Part shown: one piece after another, positions 42,258-51,703 of the stretch
How the letters are laid out: the number at the start of each line of letters is the position of its first letter
Numbering within the stretch: the first letter of the stretch is position 1
The notes under the pieces: model-generated
Seen by the model: the letters and a program-made list of their open reading frames with translations, nothing else
Database searches by the model: none
What the model was told of the DNA's origin: nothing
Program-made: the position numbers and the translations under genes
Assembly: GCA_016786845.1 (NCBI GenBank)
Contig: JAEUVB010000008.1
Span: forward strand, 62,001-126,000
DNA length: 64,000 bases
Direction: 5' to 3'
Source: Chitinophagaceae bacterium
GTDB taxonomy: Bacteria; Bacteroidota; Bacteroidia; Chitinophagales; Chitinophagaceae

Positions 42258-43325
42258 CTATAATTCAATATACTGCACCTCTTTGGCCTTACCCTCGAAA
42301 GCCTGCCTCACCCTATCAGCATGGGTATCGGTAATGAAAACCTGAGCGCCACATTGCCCAATATATTCGATGAGGGCTTCGCTGCGTGCCTGATCCAGTT
42401 TCTCAAATATATCATCCAACAATAGAAAGGCGTGCTTGCCATTGCCCTGACGAATCCACTCAAATTGTGCCAGCTTCAACCCGAATAATAAAGACTTGCG
42501 CTGACCTTGAGAGGCCGTTTGCTTAAAAGGCATGCCATTCAGCGTGAAACTAAGTTCATCTTTATGAATTCCATAATTGGTGCGTTGAGAGGCAAGGTCT
42601 TTAGACCGATTGTGCGTAAGCAGTTCCAGTAAGGAATCTTGTTCCAACCTCGATTCATATCGTAATCCGATTTGCTCCCGACCGCCACTCAAAGCATGAT
42701 AGATATTCGTCACCAATTGTTCGAGTGACAGGGCCAGTGCTTTACGTTTCGGATAAATAATTCGACTCTGCTCATCGAGTTGGGTATCGTAAATGGAAAG
42801 CAGCGATAAGTCCTGCATAGCCGTTTCATCCTGACGTTTCAAAAATGCATTGCGCTGCTGTAGTATTTTATTGTATCGTATAAGGGCTTGCATGTAGTTC
42901 GGATCAAGCTGACTCAACAATACATCCATAAATTTTCTGCGATGCTCAGCTCCTTCAGTAATCAATACGGTATCGTCGGGCGAAATAAATACACAGGGAT
43001 ACAATCCGATATGTTTGGAAAACTGAGTATAAGCCTCGCCATTCAAAATAAATTCTTTCTTGCCGTTTTCACGCAGGATGCATGCCAATTTAGCCTCGTC
43101 TATGTCGCCCGAAATGCGCATACCCTGTTTCTCATGCTGCACCGACAAAAGGTCGTTGTGATGCAAATAACTTTTGGTGAAACAGAGATAATGTATCGCA
43201 TCGAGCAAACTGGTCTTGCCCGCTCCATTCTGTCCCGTGATGCATACCACACGGCGGTCGAACTGAAATTCGGACTGCGTATAATTACGAAATTGATAGA
43301 GGGCGATACGAGATAAAAAGGCCAT
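42258..43325 (-). CDS. recF: DNA replication and repair protein RecF
   Basis: 355 residues from the ATG at 43325. SMC-like ATPase that helps load RecA at gaps with RecO and RecR. Walker A GQNGAGKT at 31-38, preceded by the typical IALYQFRNY; signature region LLFGLKLAQFEWIRQ and Walker B HAFLLLDDIFEKLD near 300-313. Upstream ATGs would extend into the divergent flavoprotein gene. TATCTTTA, one base off the -7 consensus, lies just upstream. Confidence 0.94.
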   Translation of the reverse strand: MAFLSRIALYQFRNYTQSEFQFDRRVVCITGQNGAGKTSLLDAIHYLCFTKSYLHHNDLLSVQHEKQGMRISGDIDEAKLACILRENGKKEFILNGEAYTQFSKHIGLYPCVFISPDDTVLITEGAEHRRKFMDVLLSQLDPNYMQALIRYNKILQQRNAFLKRQDETAMQDLSLLSIYDTQLDEQSRIIYPKRKALALSLEQLVTNIYHALSGGREQIGLRYESRLEQDSLLELLTHNRSKDLASQRTNYGIHKDELSFTLNGMPFKQTASQGQRKSLLFGLKLAQFEWIRQGNGKHAFLLLDDIFEKLDQARSEALIEYIGQCGAQVFITDTHADRVRQAFEGKAKEVQYIEL

Positions 43326-43406
43326 GAGCGGAGGTAAAGATAATGAGAGAAGAGCGAACGCTGAATTTGTTTGCAGAAGCACCCGGGGTATTCTATCTTT
43401 AATGCC

Positions 43407-44654
43407 TTGTCACAAACATTAGTCATCATAGGCGGCGGAGCAGCCGGTTTTTTTTGCGCAGTCAATGCAGCCCGCATGAATCCGTCATTGAAAGTCATCA
43501 TACTCGAAAAGCAAGACAAGGTATTGCAGAAAGTAAAGGTGAGTGGCGGAGGGCGTTGCAATGTGACTCATGCTTGTTTCCAATTGTCGGAGCTCACGAA
43601 GCGTTATCCTCGTGGACAAAAAATGCTGAAGAAGACATTGTCTGAATTTGGTCCTCAGGATACGATAGACTGGTTTAAGCAGCGAGGCGTGCCTCTTCAT
43701 ACAGAGCCGGATGGTCGTATGTTTCCCGATACCAATCGTTCACAAAGTATCATCGATGCACTGCTCAAAGAAGCGGATCAATATCAAGTGCAATTGTCTC
43801 TTAAATCGGATGTACGTACAATACAAATGGAAGGCAAGAAATTTGTGATCAGCTGCCACAACGGGAATACGTATTTGGCCGATCAGTTGTTTGTGGCTTG
43901 TGGTGGTTTTCCTAAACGGGAACAATATCATTGGTTGGAAAGCCTTGGGCATCGCATAGAAATGCCAGTGCCCTCATTATTTACCTTCAATATACCTAAG
44001 CATCCCATCAACGAATTGATGGGACTCAGCGTGAACAATGCCGTAGTGAAAATCAACGGTACCAAACTGCGTGAAGAAGGACCACTGTTAATCACCCATT
44101 GGGGCATGAGTGGCCCTGTGATTCTCAAGCTCTCGGCTTGGGGAGCTCGTGAATTGGCCGATCGGCATTATCATTTCAGCATCAGTGTCAATTGGATTCA
44201 TCGCAGTGAAAGTGAACTTCGTGAAGATTGGAACGGTTTACGCATTGCACAAGGTTCAGGTATACTTGGACATAAAAATCCCTTCGGTTTGCCGTCACGC
44301 TTATGGAGTTATTTTCTGAAGGAAGCCGGCATCACGGAAGAAACAAGATGGAGTGAGCTACAGGCCAAATTACAGAATCGATTGATTCATGTATTAACGG
44401 CACAAGAATTTGACGTGAATGGAAAGACCACATTCAAAGAAGAATTTGTGACCTGTGGCGGAATATCCTTGCAAGAGGTGGATGCTGCAACGATGGAGAG
44501 TAAAATAGTACCGGGTTTATATTTTGGCGGTGAAATCCTTGATGTGGATGGGATTACCGGAGGCTTTAATTTTCAGCATGCGTGGGCGAGTGGGTATTTG
44601 GCCGCGAAAGCGACCGCCGGAATTAATCTAAACAGCTCAAACTCTTCGCTATAA
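43407..44654 (+). CDS. HI0933/BaiN-like NAD(P)/FAD-dependent oxidoreductase
   Basis: About 415 residues. FAD-binding [15 protein letters not shown] at the N-terminus, the family signature [13 protein letters not shown] (near 42-54) and the C-terminal [20 protein letters not shown] pattern. There is no ATG that leaves the Rossmann motif intact. The most likely start is TTG 43407, just behind a near -7 element (TATCTTTA, 43394-43401); another TTG at 43371 is in frame. The reaction is unknown for most members. Its 3' end overlaps the convergent rocD stop by 32 bases. Confidence 0.88.
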   Translation: MSQTLVIIGGGAAGFFCAVNAARMNPSLKVIILEKQDKVLQKVKVSGGGRCNVTHACFQLSELTKRYPRGQKMLKKTLSEFGPQDTIDWFKQRGVPLHTEPDGRMFPDTNRSQSIIDALLKEADQYQVQLSLKSDVRTIQMEGKKFVISCHNGNTYLADQLFVACGGFPKREQYHWLESLGHRIEMPVPSLFTFNIPKHPINELMGLSVNNAVVKINGTKLREEGPLLITHWGMSGPVILKLSAWGARELADRHYHFSISVNWIHRSESELREDWNGLRIAQGSGILGHKNPFGLPSRLWSYFLKEAGITEETRWSELQAKLQNRLIHVLTAQEFDVNGKTTFKEEFVTCGGISLQEVDAATMESKIVPGLYFGGEILDVDGITGGFNFQHAWASGYLAAKATAGINLNSSNSSL

Positions 44655-45852
44655 TCTTCACACACTCATCAATTTGATTTTTCGTGATCATCAGGGGTGG
44701 CGAGAAGCGAATTTTATCACCATGTGTCGGTTTGGCAATCAGTCCATGTTCTTTCATTTCCAAGCAAAGGCGCCAAGCAGCATCCGGGTCTGAATGTTGT
44801 ATCACAACGGCATTGAGCAGACCTTTACCCCTGACCAATGAAATATAAGGGGTGTTGATTGTACGAAGTTCTTCACGGAAATAGGCTCCCACAATTTCAG
44901 CATTCTCACACATTTGTTCGTCTTTCAGGACTTGCAGCGCAGCAATGGTCACCTTACAAGCCATGGGATTACCACCGTAAGTAGAGCCATGTTGTCCGGC
45001 TTTAATGGTGAGCATGATATCGTCGTTACACAATACAGCACTCACCGGGAAGGTACCTCCACTGAGGGCCTTACCCAAGATGAGAATATCTGCCTTTACA
45101 TTTTCATGATCACATGCCAGCATCTTTCCCGTACGGGCGAGTCCACTTTGAATTTCATCGGCGATGAATAAGACATTGGCCTCTTTACACATATCGAAAC
45201 AGGTCTTTAAGTAGCCTTCATCCGGTACCACTACACCGGCTTCTCCTTGTATCGGTTCTACGAGGAAGCCGCAAACATTGGGATCTTTCAGGGCTAAGGC
45301 TAGGGCATTGGTATCATTGTAGGCAATCACTTCATAGCCCGGGTTGAAAGGGCCAAAACCATTTTTCGCATCGGGGTCGGTACTGAAGGAGATGATATTG
45401 ATGGTGCGCCCGTGGAAGTTCTCATTGCAGACAAGAATCTTGGCTTGATTCTCAGGGATGCCTTTCACTTCATAGGCCCATTTGCGGGCAAGTTTGAGGG
45501 CAGTTTCAACCGCTTCCGCACCGGTATTCATCGGCAGCACTTTATCATATCCAAAATAAGATGTGATATACTCGGCAAATTCACCGAGCAGATTGCTGTG
45601 AAAGGCGCGGGAGATAAGGGTTAGTTTTTGAGCCTGCTCCAACATGGCACCCACAATTTTGGGGTGACAATGCCCTTGATTGATGGCTGAATAGCCGCTC
45701 AAAAAGTCGTAGTATTTCTTTCCTTCTACATCCCAAACAAATACACCTTGTCCGCGCTCGATAACAACCGGCAGGGGATGATAATTATGCGCATTGAATT
45801 TCTCTTCGCGCTCGATGAATTGCTCGGTCAGGGTATGTTGAAGGGTTTGCAT
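44623..45852 (-). CDS. rocD: ornithine aminotransferase
   Basis: 409 residues. PLP class III aminotransferase converting ornithine and 2-oxoglutarate to glutamate semialdehyde and glutamate. Typical features: [18 protein letters not shown] (50-67), [17 protein letters not shown] (near 110-126), the [13 protein letters not shown] loop (near 232-244), and the PLP lysine in LGKALSGG (near 262). The -7 element TATCTTTG is 4 bases before the ATG. Two identical CTTCATGAAG palindromes lie about 85 and 135 bases upstream. Confidence 0.93.
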   Translation of the reverse strand: MQTLQHTLTEQFIEREEKFNAHNYHPLPVVIERGQGVFVWDVEGKKYYDFLSGYSAINQGHCHPKIVGAMLEQAQKLTLISRAFHSNLLGEFAEYITSYFGYDKVLPMNTGAEAVETALKLARKWAYEVKGIPENQAKILVCNENFHGRTINIISFSTDPDAKNGFGPFNPGYEVIAYNDTNALALALKDPNVCGFLVEPIQGEAGVVVPDEGYLKTCFDMCKEANVLFIADEIQSGLARTGKMLACDHENVKADILILGKALSGGTFPVSAVLCNDDIMLTIKAGQHGSTYGGNPMACKVTIAALQVLKDEQMCENAEIVGAYFREELRTINTPYISLVRGKGLLNAVVIQHSDPDAAWRLCLEMKEHGLIAKPTHGDKIRFSPPLMITKNQIDECVKIIAKSLSCLD

Positions 45853-45856
45853 GTGG

Positions 45857-45864
45857 CAAAGATA
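45857..45864 (-). promoter_or_regulatory. -7 element TATCTTTG for rocD
   Basis: Minus-strand TATCTTTGCCACATG: four bases between the element and the start codon. Confidence 0.72.
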
Positions 45865-45934
45865 ATGGGATAGGCGCAGAGTTTGGATTTTGGCTAAGAG
45901 TTTTTGATGATTCGTTTTAGACGAAATGTGTGTT

Positions 45935-45996
45935 CTTCATGAAGACTCAGGCCGGATTAACCGCATTTAAAAATACGATTACGTATCTTCATGAAG
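45935..45996. promoter_or_regulatory. two copies of palindrome CTTCATGAAG upstream of rocD
   Basis: Perfect 10-bp palindromes at 45935-45944 and 45987-45996, 52 bases apart (about five helical turns). They lie between the norB2 stop and rocD and may be paired operators for rocD or part of the end of the nor operon. Confidence 0.45.
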
Positions 45997-46006
45997 TGTT
46001 TGGTGG

Positions 46007-47338
46007 TTATGGGCTTGCTTTTTTCCAAGTTTGCCACATCAGAATTACGGCGAGGCCACCGAGTGCGAAAGCCAATCCCAGTCCAGAGATAAAAAAGAGT
46101 GTAAAATAAGGTCTCAAAGAATCCATCATCACAGCAAAGGAACTTTGAGGTGAATTTAGTTGCCAGATTCCCTTTTGGATACCGGCTAGGTTTAAACTTA
46201 GCCAAAATACTAAAAGACTTAACTGCAACAACCAAAAGAGCCCGTTCGGGAATCGGATTGCAGATTTATCTTTTGGAAAATTCAGAAATTCGAAACAAGC
46301 GGCGAAGAGGATCATGGAGTTTATACCAATCGTAGTACCCATAGCATGTGCCACGGTAATATGGGTTCCATGGGTATATATATTGATGGCCGGAATGGAC
46401 ATCAGAATAGCTTGGCCCATATTGATAAACACCCAGAAGTCAGCAGCCATCAGAAATCGATAAGGAAAATAATGGTAATGTTTTTGAAAAGATTGAACCG
46501 TCGACTTCCAGCTGTAAATTATTTTTACAAAAAATACCCATTCGGTCATGCTCACGATATACCCCAAATATTTTATAAAAGGTGCTGTAGGCAAAGTATA
46601 AATATGATGTCCCCAGTTAAACATTAAATTAAACAATCCTAGAAAATACATAAGGAAAGCGAGCTTACTTTTTCCGGTATTTTGGGTATTGGTTATTTTG
46701 TCCATTAGGAAAAATGCCGTACCGTAAAGCAATTGATTCCACGCACCGACCAATGAACCATTTACTTTCCATTGTATGGTCATATCCGTAATGAAGTGGG
46801 ATCTGAAATATGGAAATATCCATAAGTAATTTTCAATAAATGTGAATAGAAAAAATAGGATACCAGTCATCCACATCCAGATATAGACTGGCCATTCCCC
46901 TATTTTTTTAAACGCAGTAAAGAAATTGATCAGGAATAATATCCAAGCTAAGGCTATAGGCAGCGCCCAAACAGGCTTGAATTCCCAATATTCTCGGCCG
47001 CCGAAATTCTTCGTGAAATAAGAAAAGAGAATACCCGATATAGCTATGATCCAGAGTATCCATTGGAGGTAGGCCAATTTTTCAGACACAGGTGTCTTGT
47101 TCAAATATTGGATGCCACTATATACACAGCCTGAGGCACCCAGCAGAATCCAGAACATCGCCATCGAGACATGAAGGGGTCTTAATGTTGTGAAATTGAA
47201 AGAATCTTTAAGGAAATCTGGGAATAGATAGGTCAGAGAAGCGAGTAGTCCGAAACAAAGTGCCAGTAATAGGAGCAACAAAGCACTCCCTAAAAACAAT
47301 TTGCCGATATGATTGTTAGTTTGTTTCATAGGCTTCAA
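46007..47338 (-). CDS. divergent NorB-like heme-copper oxidase family subunit (norB2)
   Basis: 443 residues, about 12 membrane helices; last gene of the nitric-oxide operon. Alignment with the intact NorB of the same operon needs no gap across helices VI-VII. Kept: low-spin heme His56, FeB-type His244-His245 (NWGHHIYT), Glu266, and proximal heme His331. Changed: FeB-ligand His of helix VI is Asn193, the two helix VI glutamates are Val197 and Asn201, and the second low-spin heme ligand is Met333. It is thus not a normal NO reductase subunit; it may be a variant oxidase or reductase, or an NO-binding protein. It overlaps norC2 by 23 bases; an alternative start is 47329. Confidence 0.8.
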   Translation of the reverse strand: MKPMKQTNNHIGKLFLGSALLLLLLALCFGLLASLTYLFPDFLKDSFNFTTLRPLHVSMAMFWILLGASGCVYSGIQYLNKTPVSEKLAYLQWILWIIAISGILFSYFTKNFGGREYWEFKPVWALPIALAWILFLINFFTAFKKIGEWPVYIWMWMTGILFFLFTFIENYLWIFPYFRSHFITDMTIQWKVNGSLVGAWNQLLYGTAFFLMDKITNTQNTGKSKLAFLMYFLGLFNLMFNWGHHIYTLPTAPFIKYLGYIVSMTEWVFFVKIIYSWKSTVQSFQKHYHYFPYRFLMAADFWVFINMGQAILMSIPAINIYTHGTHITVAHAMGTTIGINSMILFAACFEFLNFPKDKSAIRFPNGLFWLLQLSLLVFWLSLNLAGIQKGIWQLNSPQSSFAVMMDSLRPYFTLFFISGLGLAFALGGLAVILMWQTWKKASP

Positions 47339-47732
47339 TCATGCCATAATTTGTGGCTTTAAATTGTCTTGGATCCGATATGCCTGAGGCATCTGTAGAT
47401 TTTAAAAATTCGATCAGTAGATTCAATTCATCTTCCGGCATATTAAAGGATGGCATTTGTCGGGTACCGGAATAAATCATCGCCCTTACTAACTTTTCGT
47501 CCTTGCCTGGCGATGAAAGTATATTGGTGAGATCTGGTCCCAAATAGCCCCCTAAGCCATATAGCTGGTGACAGCTTTGACAATTGTATTTTTGCCATAT
47601 CAGTCGTCCTTCGGCTGTTTTGTGCCCGCCTAAATGGACAGTGTTCATCACTGGGGCCAGATAAATGCACAATGAATAAGCGAGAAACAATAAGCTCAAT
47701 AGAGCGAATAATAATCTAGGTCGGATCTTCAT
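47316..47732 (-). CDS. membrane-anchored cytochrome c, NorC-like (norC2)
   Basis: 138 residues. An N-terminal membrane anchor (LLFALLSLLFLAYSLCIYLAP) is followed by one c-type heme domain with CQSCH (near 51-55) in the NorC context GRLIWQKYNCQSCHQLYGLGGYLGPDLTN. Candidate axial methionines lie in RQMPSFNMPEDEL. Similar to the first NorC but with GLGGYLGP for GEGAYYAP. It overlaps norB2 and starts 15 bases after the lyase gene, so it is the electron-donor partner of norB2. Confidence 0.88.
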   Translation of the reverse strand: MKIRPRLLFALLSLLFLAYSLCIYLAPVMNTVHLGGHKTAEGRLIWQKYNCQSCHQLYGLGGYLGPDLTNILSSPGKDEKLVRAMIYSGTRQMPSFNMPEDELNLLIEFLKSTDASGISDPRQFKATNYGMIEAYETN

Positions 47733-47747
47733 AGTAGGTGGAAATAA

Positions 47748-49130
47748 CTACTTAAGTTTTTCAAATTTAGCCTGAAAAAACCGAAGGTATTTAGGCTCAT
47801 AAATCATCTTTAATCCCTTGATCGTTTTTCTTCTTTGATATACTGCGGCAGCTGATTCTGCGATAACATCCATATGGGCCTGGGTATATACCCTTCGTGG
47901 AATGGTAAAGCGCACTAACTCTAGTGGAGGATAATAGTTTTTTCCATTTGATTTTCTGCCTGCCGAAACGATTCCTCTTTCCATGGTTCTAACCCCCGAA
48001 TCAATAAATATTTCTGCGGCTAGGGTTTGCGCCGGAAATTCATCCTGGGTGAGATGAGGAAGCATGGCACGGGCATCCACAAATATTCCATGACCTCCAA
48101 TGGGCTTTACAATCGGAATGCCATAATCCTGCATTTTCTTGCCCAGATATTCAACCTGTCCCACTCTCGCATGCTGATGATTATCGTCGAGGCTTTCTGC
48201 AATACCCAGTGCAATGGCTTCCATATCTCTTCCGGCCAAGCCACCATAAGTGTGAAGGCCTTCATATACCACTACCAGGTTTCTAGCTTCTTCAAAAACA
48301 TCCCATTCGTTGGTGGCCATAAATCCACCGATATTTACGAGTGCATCTTTTTTAGCACTCATAGTAGCGCCGTCGGTTAAGGAGCAGATTTCAAAAACAA
48401 TTTCACGGATAGACTTCTTCTCATAGTCCTTCTCTCTTTGTTGAATAAAATATGCGTTTTCAGCCACGCGGGTCATGTCATGTATAATTCTGATTTGGTG
48501 TTTTTTTGTATAGGCTCTTAACTCCTTTAGATTGGCCATGCTGATGGGCTGACCTCCGGCCAAATTTACATTGGTGGCCAAACTAATATAGGCTATTTTC
48601 TTGGCCCCATATTTCTTGACCAGTTTCTCTAGTTTGGCCAGATCCACATTGCCTTTGAATGGATGTTCATTTGAAGGGTCATGTGCTTCATCGATAATAA
48701 TATCTTCGAAAGTGCCACCGGCCAATTCCTGATGTAAACGGGTGGTGGTAAAATACATATTGCCAGGAACAATATCTCCTTTTTTAATGAGGATCTTAGA
48801 CAGAATATTTTCAGCCGCTCTGCCCTGATGGGTGGGTATGATGTATTTGTAGCCGTAATTTTTTTGAATAGCACTTTCCATCTTGTAATAACTTTTACTT
48901 CCGGCATAAGCCTCATCGCCGATCATCAATGCCCCCCATTGGCGATCGCTCATGGAGTTGGTTCCGCTATCGGTCAACAGGTCGATATAGACGTCTTCGG
49001 ATTTAAGTAAAAAAGTGTTGAATCCGGCTTCTTTAATAGCTTTGATTCGTTGCGGTTTCGTTGTCATTTTCAACAACTCCACCATTTTCATTTTGTAGGG
49101 CTCCGCCCAAGATCTAGTTTTGATATTCAT
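47748..49130 (-). CDS. tpl: tyrosine phenol-lyase-like beta-eliminating lyase
   Basis: 460 residues, PLP enzyme of the tryptophanase/tyrosine phenol-lyase family. PLP lysine in MSAKKD (Lys261). The specificity residues match Citrobacter tyrosine phenol-lyase with a constant offset of four: Phe127-Thr128 (Phe123-Thr124), Arg385 in MERG (Arg381, which binds the phenol OH; tryptophanases have EIG there) and Phe452 (Phe448). The expected reaction is L-tyrosine to phenol, pyruvate and ammonia. It starts 4 bases after norD and ends 15 bases before norC2, so it is an integral member of the NO operon, an unusual place for this enzyme. Confidence 0.85.
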   Translation of the reverse strand: MNIKTRSWAEPYKMKMVELLKMTTKPQRIKAIKEAGFNTFLLKSEDVYIDLLTDSGTNSMSDRQWGALMIGDEAYAGSKSYYKMESAIQKNYGYKYIIPTHQGRAAENILSKILIKKGDIVPGNMYFTTTRLHQELAGGTFEDIIIDEAHDPSNEHPFKGNVDLAKLEKLVKKYGAKKIAYISLATNVNLAGGQPISMANLKELRAYTKKHQIRIIHDMTRVAENAYFIQQREKDYEKKSIREIVFEICSLTDGATMSAKKDALVNIGGFMATNEWDVFEEARNLVVVYEGLHTYGGLAGRDMEAIALGIAESLDDNHQHARVGQVEYLGKKMQDYGIPIVKPIGGHGIFVDARAMLPHLTQDEFPAQTLAAEIFIDSGVRTMERGIVSAGRKSNGKNYYPPLELVRFTIPRRVYTQAHMDVIAESAAAVYQRRKTIKGLKMIYEPKYLRFFQAKFEKLK

Positions 49131-49134
49131 ATGA

Positions 49135-50895
49135 TTAGTGTTTTATTTTTTCGTATAGTTTTACTAGTGATGTCAGAAGACCATTTGGTGTAGTTAAAAT
49201 TTGATAATGATTTTGTCCGAACATCTGCGGGAGATAATACCTCGCCTGCGATTCTATAGCCAAAGCATAGGAATTAATGTTTTGAGTTTTCAATTCATAT
49301 AATGCTTGTTTGACATCCTGGATGCCATATTTTCCTTCGTACTTATCGTAATCATTTGGCTTGCCGTCCGATAATAGAATCACCCATTTGTTTTTGGCTT
49401 GGCGCTGCCCCAATATGAAACCTGAATGTCGTAAGGCGGCTCCGATTCGAGTATAACCACTGGGTTCTATACTTCCGATCCGGTGCTTAGACACCGACCA
49501 GTCATCCTCAAAATTTTTCATCGAGACATAACTCAAATAATTTCTCGTTTTGGAATAAAAACCATGCACTGAAAAGTCGATATGGTTTTCCTGCAATATT
49601 TCTCCGAACAAAATACTCACTTGTTTTTCAACGTCTATAACACGGTTGCCATCGGCATATCCATCGCTGGATAAACTAATATCCATTAACAGTAATATGG
49701 ATATATCCTTTTCCTTCTTCCTTCTAGACAGGTAGACTTTCTCATCTGGTGTATGTCGATTAGCGAGGTCCATATATAGATCATTGAGGGCATCAATATC
49801 AAATTCATCGCCTTCGCTTTGTCGCCTGACCTGCTGCCGTTTATTATTCACTGAGGTGAGCATTTTTCGGAGGCCATTCAAAGTAGTCTGATTTTTTTGA
49901 ATGGTATTTTCATAATAGGTGCTTTCCGACTTGACAGCCAATGAAGGATAAACCTGACAAAAATTCTTTCGGTATTCGTTTTTAGCGAAATTCCATTCAT
50001 CGTACGAAAAATGAAAATCATTACTTGCATGGGTTGCACTTTCGGAGATACTTGTATTTTCAATAAATTCGGCGTGATAAACAGAATGCGCAGTATCATC
50101 TACGCGCACCACAAATTTCATATTCAACTCATCCAAGGCCTGCTGGTGTTCTTCCAATTCATTTTCGCCGTCAAAATCACGCCAGATTCCGGAATGTTCA
50201 TCGGCTGTTTCAACCTTTTCAAAATTATGGGTCATCACATAATCTTCTTGTTGCTTTTTGTCTACTTCGACTGTAATAATTTCCTCCACGGCTTTTGTCA
50301 TTAAAACGGTTTGAGCTGCTTCCTCCATGGATTTCTTTACTTCCTGAGAAAAATGCTGAAGCGTGTTCTCATCTTTACTTTCCCGTTCACATCGCATCCA
50401 TTTGCCGAAAAGCCATGAACGATCTATCATTTTCCCTTCTGGTGTTTGCTGTCGTAATTGGTACTCGAAATTTTCAAACCATTTTTTAGCAAGAGGATAA
50501 TCGATAAATAATTTAGCCAGTACCGATATGGAAGTTTCTTCGGCTTTTTGCCGAGCCTGTATTACCTCTAAATCTGAGGGTTCGAACCAGTTTAGATTAT
50601 GTTCTTGTTGAACTGTTAGGTAGAGTAGCCGAAAATAGTAATAGGATAAATTTTGTTCAAAGGATTCAAACATAGAAAATGAAGCAGGGAAAAAATAGCT
50701 GTTATTCTTATATCCACCCTCTCTCTCTGCAGGATATATTTCAATAGATTGGCCGGAGAGTGCTCTTGCCAGAATTGTCAGTCGTTGCTTAATGTCATTC
50801 AGAATCACGACTTTTTCATTTTTCTGAATAACATTCATTTTTCTTTTCTGAAGAAAGTGAACGATTTTACCAAACAGGAATTCATCTAAGGCCAT
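49135..50895 (-). CDS. norD: NorD, von Willebrand factor A domain protein
   Basis: 586 residues. NorD acts with the NorQ ATPase to activate NorCB, probably by metal insertion. The N-terminal ~390 residues are helical and charged. The C-terminal VWA domain begins near 395 with LLLMDISLSSDG (MIDAS D-x-S-x-S) and continues with the RIGAALRHSGFIL and WVILLSDGKPNDYD elements. It starts 5 bases after norQ. The size is close to that of other NorD proteins, so it seems complete. Confidence 0.9.
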   Translation of the reverse strand: MALDEFLFGKIVHFLQKRKMNVIQKNEKVVILNDIKQRLTILARALSGQSIEIYPAEREGGYKNNSYFFPASFSMFESFEQNLSYYYFRLLYLTVQQEHNLNWFEPSDLEVIQARQKAEETSISVLAKLFIDYPLAKKWFENFEYQLRQQTPEGKMIDRSWLFGKWMRCERESKDENTLQHFSQEVKKSMEEAAQTVLMTKAVEEIITVEVDKKQQEDYVMTHNFEKVETADEHSGIWRDFDGENELEEHQQALDELNMKFVVRVDDTAHSVYHAEFIENTSISESATHASNDFHFSYDEWNFAKNEYRKNFCQVYPSLAVKSESTYYENTIQKNQTTLNGLRKMLTSVNNKRQQVRRQSEGDEFDIDALNDLYMDLANRHTPDEKVYLSRRKKEKDISILLLMDISLSSDGYADGNRVIDVEKQVSILFGEILQENHIDFSVHGFYSKTRNYLSYVSMKNFEDDWSVSKHRIGSIEPSGYTRIGAALRHSGFILGQRQAKNKWVILLSDGKPNDYDKYEGKYGIQDVKQALYELKTQNINSYALAIESQARYYLPQMFGQNHYQILTTPNGLLTSLVKLYEKIKH

Positions 50896-50900
50896 AGTTA

Positions 50901-51698
50901 TTACATTATCAAGTCGGTTAAATTATACAAGGCATCCAGAATTTGTTTTTCGTCTGAAAGAGGTTCCATCACGGCTACCTTCACTGCAAGTCTAATTGCC
51001 AGACCTGAATGAATTAGTTTAGCTGCATCGACCAATAATCGGGTGGATACGGTTTCTGCCAGACCTAGTTCAGATAGGTTTCTCACTTTATTTCCAAGCA
51101 TGACTAATTTTTTTGCCATACTCAAATCGACTCCACTTTCCTGGATCAGTATTTCTTGTTCAAGTTCAGGCTCAGGGTATTGGAAGGAGATGGCAACAAA
51201 TCTTTGTCGGGTTGAAGGTTTCAACTCCTTAAATCCTCTTTGATAACCGGGATTAAAGGAGGCAACCAGTCTAAAATTATCATGCGCCTTTATCGATTCG
51301 CCTAGTTTGTCGATATAAAGTTCCCTTCGGTGATCTGTGAGTGAATGGATTGCTACAACAACATCGGGTCGGGCTTCGGCTACTTCATCGAGATACAAAA
51401 TATATCCGTTTTTAACTGCCGTAGTCAATGGACCATCGAGCCAAATAGTTTCTGCGCCTTTAATAATAAACCGACCAATCAAATCTGTGGATGAAGTTTC
51501 TTCATGACAACTCACCGTAATCAATTTTGTATCGAACTGATACGCCATGAATTCTATAAACCGCGATTTGCCCGTGCCGGTTGGTCCTTTTAACAGAAGG
51601 GGTAATTTATTTTCAAATACTTGTTCGAATACCTCTATTTCTTTTCCAACTGCCCGATAATAGGGACTGGTAATCATTGTTTTCATGACTAGTTCCAT
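50901..51698 (-). CDS. norQ: NorQ/CbbQ-type AAA+ (MoxR) ATPase
   Basis: 265 residues. Walker A GPTGTGKS at 38-45, Walker B YILYLDEVAEARPDV near 95-109, sensor-like RLVASFNPGYQRGFKELKPSTRQRF near 147-171, all typical of the CbbQ/NirQ/NorQ/GpvN group that works with a VWA partner (norD, next gene). It is expected to remodel or load metal into NorCB at the membrane. Alternative starts at codons 5 and 8 are possible. Confidence 0.92.
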   Translation of the reverse strand: MELVMKTMITSPYYRAVGKEIEVFEQVFENKLPLLLKGPTGTGKSRFIEFMAYQFDTKLITVSCHEETSSTDLIGRFIIKGAETIWLDGPLTTAVKNGYILYLDEVAEARPDVVVAIHSLTDHRRELYIDKLGESIKAHDNFRLVASFNPGYQRGFKELKPSTRQRFVAISFQYPEPELEQEILIQESGVDLSMAKKLVMLGNKVRNLSELGLAETVSTRLLVDAAKLIHSGLAIRLAVKVAVMEPLSDEKQILDALYNLTDLIM

Positions 51699-51703
51699 CT
51701 ATA

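Noticed and set aside
47748..49130. Annotation of the lyase as tryptophanase (TnaA).
   Set aside because: The substrate-binding Arg in MERG and the Phe-Thr pair match tyrosine phenol-lyase; tryptophanases have EIG and FDTT-type residues at these sites.
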